From the NCBI RefSeq assembly GCF_000203795.2, contig NW_006281108.1, positions 963,317-985,483 of the forward strand: a stretch of 22,167 bases of DNA, written 5' to 3'. This DNA comes from Batrachochytrium dendrobatidis JAM81. Taxonomy: Eukaryota > Chytridiomycota > Chytridiomycetes > Rhizophydiales. The notes below the pieces were generated by a model. That model was given only the letters and a program-made list of their open reading frames with translations. It searched no databases and had not been told where the DNA came from. Shown piece by piece: positions 9,066-18,868 of this stretch (position 1 is its first letter; the number at the start of each line of letters is the position of its first letter). The position numbers and the translations under genes were made by a program.

Positions 9066-10130
9066 ATGGAAAACAAAGTATTCTATATCAAATATCTTGA
9101 CAATCAGTCAGTGGAAATCGAAACTCACTTCAATGGAGGAGACGTGGAAAGGAGAACCCCAATTGATAGTGTTTCGAAACTAATTGCAGCTTACAAGACT
9201 GCCACCACTCCCCTCCTTGACAATGTCCCTGTTGACGAGCTCACTCTCCATTATGTGGTGAATGGTCCAGCCATTGCTGGGAATACTCTATTAACCTCCA
9301 TTCAAAATCATATTGGTTCTTACGAACATTCATTAATCATTAAATCCAAGAGTGGTATTGATGCAAGAACCACTTCACTCATCAACACTACCGCTATTGC
9401 TTCAGATCCAATGCAACTTGATTTGTTCTTGCCCTGCCCAATCCCCTTTTACAACAACATATGCAACGCTGTTGAACAGGATACATGGCTTTTGTTTGAA
9501 CAAGAGATTCCCTCATCTACGTTGAAACGACTCTTTATTCGGGACAGTTATAAATCCATTGCATCAAACATCAAGCCCGGCATCAACAAAACAATCATCA
9601 CAGGAACTCCTGGCATTGGCAAGTCTTTATTTCTCATCTACTTATTGTGGAAGTTGATCAAGCAAGGAAAACGAGTGCTATTCATTTATCATCCAGACAC
9701 TATCTATTACGATGGTCAAGGCGGTGTGTTTGAGTTAACTAGTCTACCATCAGTTGTTGACCACACATTTTGGGCATCTGACTTGTGGTGTTTGTTTGAC
9801 GCCAAAGGCAAAAACGCAGCATATCTAGATGCACTTCCCTATGAAAGGTGTTCATTTGTGGTGTCGACCTCGCCAAAACGAGAACTAACCAACAACTTTA
9901 AAAAATCCCTTCCCCTTCAGATCTTTTACATGCCATTATGGACTAAACCAGAATTGGAAGCCATTGCACTCGATTTTGCCATTGATATTGACTGGCGCCA
10001 TCGCTTCAAAGTCCTTGGTGGAATCCCTCGACGTGTCTTGGAAGATACAAGTGGTGATCCAGTAGAATTACTTCAAAATGTATGTAGGCAATGCGAGCTT
10101 GATGGCTGTATCAAAGAGATTGACACATGA
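9066..10130 (+). CDS. Crinkler-type protein CRN1, header plus P-loop NTPase
   Basis: 354 residues from ATG 9066; the upstream in-frame extension has no ATG. Residues 1 to about 98 fit the ubiquitin-like CRN header, with a beta-rich start MENKVFYIKYL and conserved LHYVVNG and LIIKSKSG stretches. Residues about 110-325 are a STAND-like P-loop NTPase. The Walker A is GTPGIGKS at 180-187, with a hydrophobic strand ending in Asp at 245 (Walker B position), a sensor-like VSTSPKRE, and the family hallmark GGIPRRV at 318-324. CRN proteins of chytrids and oomycetes are candidate effectors thought to act in host nuclei. The usual C-terminal nuclease-like domain is missing, because the stop comes about 30 residues after GGIPRRV and nothing resembling the domain follows. 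No classical signal peptide is seen, as in many CRNs. Confidence 0.85.
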   Translation: MENKVFYIKYLDNQSVEIETHFNGGDVERRTPIDSVSKLIAAYKTATTPLLDNVPVDELTLHYVVNGPAIAGNTLLTSIQNHIGSYEHSLIIKSKSGIDARTTSLINTTAIASDPMQLDLFLPCPIPFYNNICNAVEQDTWLLFEQEIPSSTLKRLFIRDSYKSIASNIKPGINKTIITGTPGIGKSLFLIYLLWKLIKQGKRVLFIYHPDTIYYDGQGGVFELTSLPSVVDHTFWASDLWCLFDAKGKNAAYLDALPYERCSFVVSTSPKRELTNNFKKSLPLQIFYMPLWTKPELEAIALDFAIDIDWRHRFKVLGGIPRRVLEDTSGDPVELLQNVCRQCELDGCIKEIDT

Positions 10131-10461
10131 TCACACATTGACAGATCAACAGATTACAGCTAGCGACAATCTGAATCAACTTTGGATGATATATATTTAT
10201 ATTTCAACAACCATTTCGACATGATTTGAATTGCTCGGACAAATCAAATACATGACCAATTGAACAATCAGTCAAACATTTGGTATACAATGACAGTATA
10301 TGCTGTAGTGATGGATTGTATGTGTGATGATAATTATCCATAATCAGGGTAATGATCTGACACTACCTGATTGCTGAATACATCACCGCAATTGGAAATA
10401 TCAACGCAGCATAATACCGAGGTTGATTTTTAATACTAACAGCGATGCTTGTATACTGATC
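10131..10461. other. Spacer after CRN1
   Basis: No gene is seen. I looked for the missing CRN C-terminal domain in all frames and found no recognisable piece of it, so CRN1 is not simply interrupted by an intron here. Confidence 0.5.
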
Positions 10462-10503
10462 CACCCTACAGGGTGTTTTTGGCTTTGCCCACCCTATATG
10501 GTG
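10462..10503. promoter_or_regulatory. Paired CACCCT palindromes before the protease gene
   Basis: CACCCTACAGGGTG (10462-10475) is a near-perfect palindrome. CACCCTATATGGTG (10490-10503) is a second, related one starting 28 bp downstream, almost three helical turns. They lie 118 and 90 bp upstream of the protease ATG and upstream of a TATAAAA at 10565-10571. This arrangement suits binding by a dimeric zinc-cluster or similar factor. That is inference. Confidence 0.4.
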
Positions 10504-10564
10504 TATTTGTGTTTTCTGATCAGATTTGAAAAGTGCTGATTGTCACCCTTGAAACTGCCGTTGT

Positions 10565-10571
10565 TATAAAA
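10565..10571 (+). promoter_or_regulatory. TATA box of the protease gene
   Basis: TATAAAA starts 15 bp before the first ATG (10580) and 57 bp before the alternative in-frame ATG at 10622. The short distance to 10580 slightly favours the second ATG as the true start. Confidence 0.4.
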
Positions 10572-10579
10572 CAGCAGTC

Positions 10580-12271
10580 ATGTATCAGATTCAACCCATT
10601 TTCATTACAATACTCGATACAATGCTGATTACTCTAGAATGCATTCTACTTGCGTTACAGGCGGTTGCTGCAGTTCGAATTGCATTAGAATCACCTTTTG
10701 AAATTGACAGTCAATCAAACAATAGGCTATCAAAACGATCACCCGTTGAATTGGGCCGTGATGCTGATCAATGCTTCACAATGAAAGTCAATGTTCATGG
10801 AGTTGATGTATGTATCATGTTATGGATTGTAGTTTGATATCAATTTGCACCACGTTTAATCAATCTCACACTTGTTTAAAATAGTTGAATTTACGAGTCG
10901 ATTCATCAATCTCCGATATAATTGTACCACTTCCTGGTTCAAGCAACGATATAGGTTTGGCTATACAAAGTATTACAAGTGGAAACCCCGTTAGTATAAA
11001 GTACAAAGGCAAAGAGTATAGAGGAGTTACATCCACAGCCGTTGTGACAATTCCGGGTACTAGGATAACTGACATCAGTTTACCAGTAATAGCATCTGAA
11101 AGACAATCGGCAGATTCGGTTGGTATCGATCCAGAGTTTGATGGAATGTTTGGCTTTGCCTATCCCTCGTTGTCAAAACATCATTCACGAATCACTGCAA
11201 TGGATGCTTTGTACAGCAATGATGCCATTCCCAATAACGAGGTTAGTATTCAACTATGTCCGTATGAAATGCTTTCAGATAGCTTCATCAATATAGGAAA
11301 CACGGACATAACTCCAAAATGTGGAACGAATGGAAGGAGTGTTGCATGGGTAGACTCACCACCAGACGGTCGCCATACTGTCAACATCAAGAGTATACTA
11401 ATCAATGGCAAACAAGTGGATCTGCCTGCTGAATTCCAAAAAAACCAAGGAAAAGATGGACGTACTCTGTACTCGGTTATACAAACATGTTTTACATTTA
11501 TTCATTTCCCTAAAGTAGTCGTGAAAGCGTTGGTTGATGCTATTGTTGGTAGTAATGCAATCACTGTCAAAAAAACTATGTTTAGTAACAAAATCAACTC
11601 GGAAGATATTGATGAAATATTTTGGAAACATTACGCAATGATTGAATCCAAATATGATATCGATTGGAGCAGGCTGCCGTCGCTTACAATTAAAATGTTT
11701 GCTCAAACTCCCGTAACTGATGACAACTACAACTCCGTTGTAACAATCAAATTGGGTTCCAAAGATTATATGCAAAACATTAACTCTAAGCATGGTAAAT
11801 AGTTGACAATTGTATGTAATGTGTTGTTTGATTAACCTGACTAATATAAATGTTGGATTATAGTTTGGTTTACTGTAAGAGTTGGTTCAGATGATTATTC
11901 AATTCTTGGCATGTCATTTATGAACCGACTTGCAGTCACATTTGATTTACAAAATAAACGCATTGGGTTTGGTCCTGGATGTGGATGCGAACTCTCGACT
12001 GATGGATATCCTACTATTTCGGATCATTATCAAGTGCTCTGGCCATTACCACGGTAAGTTGTTTGATATTGATATGTGGATGTGTTAATTGATACTGATC
12101 ATGAATTTGATGTATACTGTTAGATTGCCTGAACAACCAAGTACTTCAGGTTCAGATGGCACATTTATTCGCAGGAGGAAACCAACAACTACAACTAATC
12201 AAGTAGCTGTGCCTGAAAACACTCACCACACTGTCAAGAGTCACAAACATACTCTCAATAAACTCGACTGA
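10580..12271 (+). CDS. Secreted pepsin-like aspartyl protease homologue, catalytically degenerate
   Basis: The exons are 10580-10807, 10885-11794, 11864-12053 and 12124-12271, with GT..AG introns of 69-77 bp and consistent phases, giving 491 residues. ATG 10622 would still leave a good signal peptide (MLITLECILLALQAVAAVR). The mature part follows the A1 (pepsin) fold. There is an N-terminal lobe with VDSSISD at 81-87, where families normally have D-(T/S)-G, then FDGMFGFAYPSLS, a Cys pair region, and the C-terminal hallmark ILGMSFMNRLAVTFD with IGFGPGCGC. At the second catalytic site residue 276 is Gln (codon 11482-11484) in VIQTCFTFIHFP, where an active enzyme has Asp. Loss of one Asp and of the first-site Gly predicts no protease activity. 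The reading frame is intact. The tail is Ser/Thr/Lys-rich. Confidence 0.85.
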
Positions 12272-13009
12272 ATACAATTCATTATAGACAAACTGATACT
12301 ATATGTATATTTAATGTGGTGTGTTCATGTTTGATTGTGTGATATGTCCAAGCCGTGCATGTATTGGATCAGTTGAGTGTGTATCGTAGTTGTTTAATAC
12401 ACGATGATCACGCATACTATTGCATTGGCAATACATGGTATGGATTGAATCCATCACTGTATATCTGGATGATCATGCCAATATTGGATGCGCAATATCA
12501 ACAGTTGGAATATGGTATACTGCTGCAAATACCATGATTATCACATTCCATTAGTATGTGTGATCATATTACACCAATCGACCAGTATACGATCATTGGA
12601 TACATCAACATGTGCATAATGGCCATATTGTTGGCATTGTATATTCAACATGTGATACTTGACACACGACAAAGTTGATACTGCGACTGATGTGTGTGAT
12701 CAGTCAGGCTATTGATACAACCATTTTGACACCACAATCAACGAGTCAAACCAGTCAAATTGGTCGGATCAGATATCAACACACATGACTATTATTGGTA
12801 TTGGTGTTGCATGTGTCAATACGACATGACAAGCAATATCATATCGACACAATACACACATTCATGTCAGCATCATCAATGTGTACAACTATGCAATATA
12901 TAGTCAACTGTATTGTATCGTATTGGAAATACAAGTGTCAATGTACAATATGATATGATACCAACCAAAACTGTGTACAATAATCAGATATAATGCATGC
13001 ACATACAAA
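12272..13009. other. Gene-free spacer rich in TGTGTGATC-like words
   Basis: Only short, unconvincing frames are present. The DNA is made of recurring short words (ATGTGTGTGATCA, CAATATGG, TGTATTGTATCG) typical of the intergenic DNA in this window. No RNA gene is seen. Confidence 0.5.
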
Positions 13010-13015
13010 TTTATT
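13010..13015 (-). terminator. Polyadenylation signal for the minus-strand secreted gene
   Basis: AATAAA on the minus strand, about 60 bp after the stop codon at 13076-13074. Confidence 0.5.
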
Positions 13016-13073
13016 GTAAATTAAATAAAATGATAATTGAATCAGTTGAAACGAGTCCAGATTAACATTCAAA

Positions 13074-13963
13074 TCAATTGGATGGATCGTCACGTCTGGA
13101 TTTCTGAAAGAATGATCCAAATCTAGTGATAAACTTGGAGGAAGCTCTCCGCATACTGAAAGTGCCCTTCCGATTGAATTTATATCCAGATTCTTCATCC
13201 AATTCTTCATCCGATTCTTCGTCCGATGATTCCAAATCTTTGCGTTTTCGTCGACCACCAGATTTTTGATCAATACTCTCATATTTTAATGATTGCTTTT
13301 CAATGTAATCATTAACGGAAGGCGTTTCTTTGATAAGCGAAGATTTGTAAATAACTGTTACAACATCCAGAGGGGTTCCGAAAATGAGACGCACAATCTT
13401 TTTATCGGTCTCCCACTTTTTTCTACAAGAAGACCAATCTTGAACTGGCACTCATCAAAACTTTTTCGAATTTTGTCAAGTTTGGATAGTTGTTTTTCAT
13501 GATCAAGCTTAGTCTTCCGAATTTCAATATAATATTTTAGGCTGTCATCGTCTTGAGATAGGTATTCCAGAACTTTAAGATCTTTTTTGAAGCCCAGTAC
13601 CACGTCATATTGACTGTCATATCGAGATTTTAACGGCCAATATATCTTGCTTTGCTGATTACGACCATCCTGTATCTCTGCGTATTTGTCGAGTAAATGC
13701 TTGACGTTACCTGAAAGTGGATCATCAAGAGCACCCAAGCCTATACCGTCTGGATTAGCATCTATCCAAAAATTATATTCGACACCTTTAAATACAGTGG
13801 GAATGCCGGTAAAAGTGTTATCTTCAGTACTTGTAGTTGCACTGGGAATGAATGTTGAAATGCCATCTTCATCATCTGTACTTTCACTGGGATCAACTGG
13901 ATTGGAAACTGTGACCGAGCAGACAGCAAGGATTGATGACAGTACGGCAATTGAGAATTTCAT
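13074..13963 (-). pseudogene. Secreted charged protein with a frame change
   Basis: ATG 13963 starts a signal peptide (MKFSIAVLSSILAVCSVTVS, likely cut near residue 20). A Ser/Thr/Asp-rich stretch follows, then a Lys/Asp-rich probably coiled-coil segment to about 13450. From about 13449 down to the stop at 13076-13074 the protein-like frame is a different one. It encodes SSCRKKWETDKK, then a basic RRKRK patch (possible nuclear-localisation-like signal), an acidic ESSDEESDEELDEESG run, and a basic tail. In the first frame the sequence ends at 13358, soon after the change. The shift lies around 13430-13450, and no intron of workable size fits. This resembles Batrachochytrium secreted families of unknown function. 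It is either a one-base lesion or a sequence error. Confidence 0.6.
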
Positions 13964-14019
13964 TTTGGTGGTTGGTTGCGCAAGTTGTAATGTCATTCAA
14001 CAAGTCGAGTTTTGAACTG

Positions 14020-14027
14020 TATTTATA
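14020..14027 (-). promoter_or_regulatory. TATA box of the minus-strand secreted gene
   Basis: TATAAATA on the minus strand, about 57 bp upstream of ATG 13963. Distance and orientation suit a core promoter. Confidence 0.45.
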
Positions 14028-14248
14028 TCCATTACTGAATAAATGATATTAAAAGCATATTCCTTGAATGGTCGTTTTAAGGGGTTGACTTTATTGTCAG
14101 GGTTGAATGGCGATTTGTTGTCAATGCCAAACTTTGAAGAGTCTTCCTTTATATGTTGACCTGTAACCTTGGCTGGGCTGCTATCTGACCATACGCTCGA
14201 ATATCATGTGGTTGGCTATGCAGTCCCACCCTAAAAATGGCTATGGTC

Positions 14249-14261
14249 AAGGGTTAGGGTT
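14249..14261 (+). promoter_or_regulatory. Telomere-like motif AAGGGTTAGGGTT, third copy
   Basis: This is an exact match to the 13-mers at 3203 and 18742. It lies 286 bp upstream of the minus-strand secreted gene, in inverted orientation relative to that gene. Confidence 0.35.
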
Positions 14262-15416
14262 GAGAAATGAGTATAAACTGAGACTGGAATGAGTTGACAC
14301 TCGGCTATTAGTTGGTCATCAATATGTGTTGTGATATTCCATACTTGTTAAAATAGCAAGTGATTGGCATGATTCAACGTACAAGCAGTGTGTAGTGAGC
14401 ATCGGATGATACCGGTTTACTTGAACAAGAGTGCTAAACCCATTGGAATAAATATAATTTAGTCGTCTATTTCTGTACTACATTTTACACCCTTATTGTT
14501 ATGTTAAAGCAATCAGACATTGGCCGTTTACGTATAGTTTGAATGGTTAGCGTGTATCTGTTGTAATATCCAAGCAAGATATCTAAGCTTCAACCCTTAA
14601 CAAGCAAGCATTAGTACTTGCATTGGACACTCCCTAATTTATCATTTCCTCATTATCTCCATTATCACCCTTATGTTTCAATATCACTACTCTTACTTTT
14701 CAAAAAACCCAGCGTTACCAATATTTTATATAGCAGCATATTATATTATTACTTGTTGAAAGACTCGGTAATTTTTGTCTATCTTGTATACTCTACTTTT
14801 TCGATACACCTAAATTCTTTAACATGCTACACAACATCAAATGTCTGCAAAGGAAACAGCTGGAAATGGAATGTGTTTGTAGGAATAGAAAACACCATAC
14901 ACAAGATGACAGCAGTATTGCGTACATACAAATCAAAGTATGCTATCATGATTGCCAACGGATTGATTGAAAACAACTTTATATCCAACTTGCCCATCAA
15001 CAACCAACAACTCTGTTGGAGTTTTGTGTAATCTGATTTATATTAATTTAAATGGAGTTGTGTGTATGATCTGTAACTGTTAGTAGTTGACAGAAAAGAA
15101 CAAATCAAAAGTGTAATGGGAGTTGCACAATAATTCAGGATCAGCAGACTTGGGGTTTTCAATGATAATGAAAAGATGTAATAAAACAATAATATGTTGA
15201 AATAGTTTGACGAGTCATTTATTAATAAATATGAGTTATAGTCAGTCTTGTAGTAATTGATTGTTTGTATCTTGGTGACACAAACAAGTAGAATGTATGA
15301 TGAGCAATCAGAAAAGTAAATTGATCAATAGGTGTAATTCCTATTGTTTACCAAGTCAAATAGTGGAGTTATGGCACACAAACATTGGTGATACGAGTCC
15401 CTTGGATCATCACATA
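14262..15416. other. Spacer with a start-less hydrophobic frame
   Basis: A plus-strand frame from 14618 to 15031 is open for 137 codons with hydrophobic and aromatic residues, but its only ATGs come near the end and I see no splice context that supplies a start. I treat it as non-coding or a remnant. Nothing else is seen. Confidence 0.35.
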
Positions 15417-15632
15417 TTACCATTTAGTATTCTGCATGGATACTCGACACATTTGGTAGTCATACATTGTATGGTCACCAAGTTTGAACCCACATTCATG
15501 TATTGTGTTGGACTGTCGATGTTGCAATACAACTCTGTACACACATTTGTTGTATTCTGAATCACGGATACGATCGCAATCTAATTCAACAACAATCATG
15601 ACACATGTCAGTAATGCAACTGTTGTTTTCAT
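15417..15632 (-). CDS. Possible small secreted cysteine-containing protein
   Basis: 71 residues from ATG 15632. MKTTVALLTCVMIVVELD looks like a signal peptide and is followed by about 50 residues with four spaced Cys (CDRIRD, KCVY, HECGFK, QMCRV). The same DNA occurs in inverted orientation at 18200-18388 and in part at 2763-2850. In those copies the frame is broken: TGA replaces the KCVY cysteine codon in the 18.3-kb copy, there is a one-base length change, and TAA follows the shared Asp-Tyr. The gene could be the intact member of a small family whose relatives survive only as upstream debris of the repeat-protein genes. No homologue is recognised. Confidence 0.35.
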   Translation of the reverse strand: MKTTVALLTCVMIVVELDCDRIRDSEYNKCVYRVVLQHRQSNTIHECGFKLGDHTMYDYQMCRVSMQNTKW

Positions 15633-15709
15633 GCCAATCACCACCAACAACACCACTGTATTGTCAACCAGTCCATGACACTGACTGTTTATTACACACC
15701 AACACTGTT
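15457..15709 (-). repeat. Inverted dispersed repeat, partner of 18200-18388
   Basis: Reverse-complement match to 18200-18388 with a few mismatches. The 15.5-kb copy contains an extra segment of about 70 bp (roughly 15620-15683) bounded by AACAGT in both places. That pattern fits a deletion between short direct repeats in the 18.2-kb copy. Confidence 0.8.
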
Positions 15710-16563
15710 AGTGTTCCGTTTACATGACTAGACTGCAAGTTGTCGTATTCGTTTGTGTAGATTTGAAATTGTTAGTAATCGAGTTTTGACATTCAATTCG
15801 TGCTGTTTTTGTATATTTTTGTATATTGCTGGACATTCAACTCAACGTCTTGTTCCAAAGTAGACATGTGTTTGATGTCATGTTTGTATAATCGAAACAG
15901 GAATCCAGTTTGACAAGTAAATGCTGCAAGACTCTTGACAACCAGTCATGTACAGTGTTGAGTCGGATGTTCATACTATTGATAGCATGACAATTGACAG
16001 TTCAAGAGTTCTGTTGAAGCTTTTCTAATGATTGGCAATACTTTGAGTTGGCGTATTCAAGGTATTACAGTTGGCATAAAGTATTGATATTGCTGATATG
16101 ACCATCAATCCATACTGCATTGAACAGGACTGCAACACAGTATCATATCACTAGATCAAGTGTTGAGGCAGAGCTGTTTGAAGGATTTTACCACTAATAC
16201 TTGACCAGCTGTTGTGTGGATAAACCGTTACCCTATACTGACCGTAACCTGAAACTGAATGATCATGCCAATCGATCTTGACATATTCTTTAGTATATGG
16301 GTCAGGGTCACCAGTCCTTGACTATGAGTCCTGTTTCATTCAATGGTTGAAGAGTTGTGCATAAAACAGCCTACACATGAGTATATGCTATATGTACTTG
16401 AACAGCGGTAGAGTTGTTGCTGCATAAGCTCATATAACCCTTATGTCTTGATTATATATTTAACCACCATAAAAGTATGGTCCATATCCACAACTGACCC
16501 ATTCATTACCAAGAATTGTCCTACTAATTGACAAGCTTTATCACATTCATTCTCGTCAACAGA
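15710..16563. other. Gene-free spacer before the secreted gene
   Basis: No gene or RNA is recognised. A TATATA stretch at 16454-16459 lies about 105 bp before ATG 16564 and could serve the downstream gene. An ATAACCCTTAT word lies just upstream of it at about 16435. Confidence 0.4.
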
Positions 16564-17458
16564 ATGAAATTCATATCGACTATTGTGTTGTCACTGTTGT
16601 CGGTGACAGTCTGCAGTAGTCATTAATCGTCCGTCTGCCAGCGAATCAGAATCTGTAAAAGAATGTTCAACACATGCAGCAACACACTGGTATTTGCGCT
16701 TCAACTGGAACAAAGCAACAATCAACTGAAACCAATCATGATGTAGCTCAGTCAACTATAGATCCTGATGATTCAGACAGTTCTGTTGAACAGTCCGATG
16801 AATCATCGTCATACTCTCAGTCCAAACAGTCAGATGATGATATATTTGACAACACACTATATGACGACGTCTGCCATCTTCCTAAAAATATATCCCAGAG
16901 AATGAACGGTATATTCTCACACCTCAGCAAAGGCTGGATAGAGTCGAAAAAATAATGAAGAATATGGGTATGGAAATTCCAACTGATGTTGGAGACGGAT
17001 ATCCGCACAAAATGAACGCCAAGACAAAGGAAAGAATACTAGAAGTTAAACAAAAGGAGCGTAGAATGAGCTCATCTGATAAAAAGAAATTCAAGAGACT
17101 GAAGCTAGGAAGATTATGGATGTGTCGCAAGTTTGCTCTTGAACCTCTTGAAGAAGAATCAATCAGAGTTGTATCTGAACCTACTCCAGAATTAAAATCC
17201 ATCTTAAAACCCGGATCCACTTTTAAACCCCACGGCTCAAAACACGATCATTCTAAAAAACATCAGCAAAAGTCAAGTCACGATGTTGGTCCAAGGGAAG
17301 CTAAAGTACACTTTGTACCAACGACTAAAATTGCTAGATATTCAAGTGAATCTAGTGTACTGCAAGAATATGATATTCAACTTCCTTCATTACGTTCAAA
17401 GTTTAATAGATTCAAACGACAAATGCTGAGGTTCATTGGATATAGAAGGCATACTTGA
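16564..17458 (+). pseudogene. Secreted Ser/Lys-rich protein with frame changes
   Basis: ATG 16564 encodes a textbook signal peptide (MKFISTIVLSLLSVTVCS) but hits TAA at codon 21. A protein-like Ser/Glu segment continues in a second frame from about 16619. The body then runs in a third frame to TAA 16953-16955: Thr/Gln-rich, then an acidic SDSSVEQSDESSSYSQS region, then VCHLPKNISQRMNG. A fourth segment (ATG 16955 to 17458) is in the second frame again and is Lys/Arg-rich, with KKKFKRLKLGRLW and a His/Lys-rich patch. The acidic-then-basic layout parallels the broken gene at 13074-13963. No intron fits the changes. It is a decayed secreted-protein gene or one carrying base-call errors. No catalytic domain is recognised. 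Confidence 0.6.
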
Positions 17459-18199
17459 ACATTTCTACGCAAACCACCATAACTAAAAGTGTATAGTAAA
17501 TCAATGTTTGGACACTAGACTGTTTGGTAATTCAATTTCATTGTAAAACTGGAATCACGCTATCAACAACCTCGTTTAGAATATGCTGTACTGCAGTGTG
17601 TATATATGATTTATACTGTCAATTTGCATTTGTAATGTAAGCATTCAGTCTTGTTTGTCCAATAAACACCTTGCATTGTCACCACCATTTTCATTGTAAT
17701 AGTATGCTTGAATTGATCATATTGCACCAATCAACTACTGTGCACTGAATGTATCAGATGGTGTCATGAAATGGTGGATAGTATTCATAATTGAAGTATT
17801 GGCAGTCAGTGATTGAATGATACGATTAAATACCGCTGATCACTTTGTTGGTGACCAGTATCACATGTGGTCAATATCAATATGTTGTACAACAGTCATT
17901 CAAACAGGTTGGAGCATGCCACATTGTAGCAATGCAATCAAATTGGTACAACACATGCCAACATACATGTAGTGTAGTATACACTAGTAGTGATGATGCA
18001 ACCAACGACATGCGTGGTTGTAATATTATACGTAAAACCACATGCTCATGTCCATGATTATGATTATGGGGACATACATCGTTACAATGATGGGTCAACA
18101 ACAATGTAATGGAGCTGGATGTGCAATACTAAAACCATGTCCAGAATACGTGATATAACAACAACTTGCAACCATATTGATGTAAATGGACCACTAAAT
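17459..18199. other. Gene-free spacer
   Basis: An AATAAA at 17662-17667 could end the preceding gene. Short Cys-containing frames around 17845-18104 exist on both strands but have no ATG or signal peptide of note, and I do not count them as genes. Confidence 0.45.
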
Positions 18200-18388
18200 A
18201 ACAGTGTTGGTGTGTAATAAACAGTTGCATTATTGGCATATGTCATGATTGTTGCTGAACTAGATTGCGATCGTATCCGAGATTCAGAATACAATAAATG
18301 AGTGTGCAGAGTTGTATTGACAACATTGACAGTCAAACACAATATATGAATGTGGGTTCAAACTTGGTGATCGTACAATGTATGATTA
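18200..18388 (+). repeat. Dispersed repeat, inverted partner of 15457-15709
   Basis: This block begins AACAGTGTTGGTGTGTAATA and runs into the 5' edge of duplication copy B. Only its 3' part (from about 18302) is also present in copy A, so the break between 18200 and 18302 marks one boundary of the A/B duplication. Confidence 0.8.
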
Positions 18389-18741
18389 CTAAGAGTGCAC
18401 AAAGTGTAGATTCAACATTATAGTCTGATTGTGTCGTATGATGATTGTTGTATATGGAACACGCAATGCAGTCAATGTGTAATAACCATTGTATATTGCA
18501 ATGCAGAATACAAACATTGTTGGATGAATACGGTTGTAAATCAAAGCGTTTGCGGTTAAACAACACTCATGAAGGGTGTGCTTTTCAACATACCTGATCA
18601 AAGGGTTGTAAAAGCATAATTCAATCGACATGATCATCAAATTGATCAATATGATATTGTGGATAGGGAGTAACATACTGTCTAGTTTGATAGTTGCTCA
18701 CTACAAGCAATCAAATAACCCTGTGTTGTTGGTTAACCTAT

Positions 18742-18754
18742 AAGGGTTAGGGTT
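18742..18754 (+). promoter_or_regulatory. Telomere-like motif AAGGGTTAGGGTT, copy B
   Basis: This is the exact counterpart of 3203-3215, lying 127 bp upstream of the copy B ATG. Confidence 0.4.
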
Positions 18755-18868
18755 GGTTTGATATACAAAACATACAAATACAATCGATTGAGTTCATTCA
18801 ACTTTATAATCGACACCAATCTCGACACTCTACTTTTGTACTATTGTTTGGACTCATTGACCAATCTG

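Noticed and set aside
12355..12537. Plus-strand 60-codon frame after the protease
   Set aside because: Short, without motif, and made of the same words as the surrounding intergenic DNA.
14618..15031. Plus-strand hydrophobic frame of 137 codons
   Set aside because: There is no ATG in the first two-thirds, no convincing splice entry, and no recognisable motif.
17845..18104. Overlapping Cys-containing short frames on both strands
   Set aside because: No ATG start with a signal peptide. Cys content follows from TGT/ACA-rich intergenic DNA.
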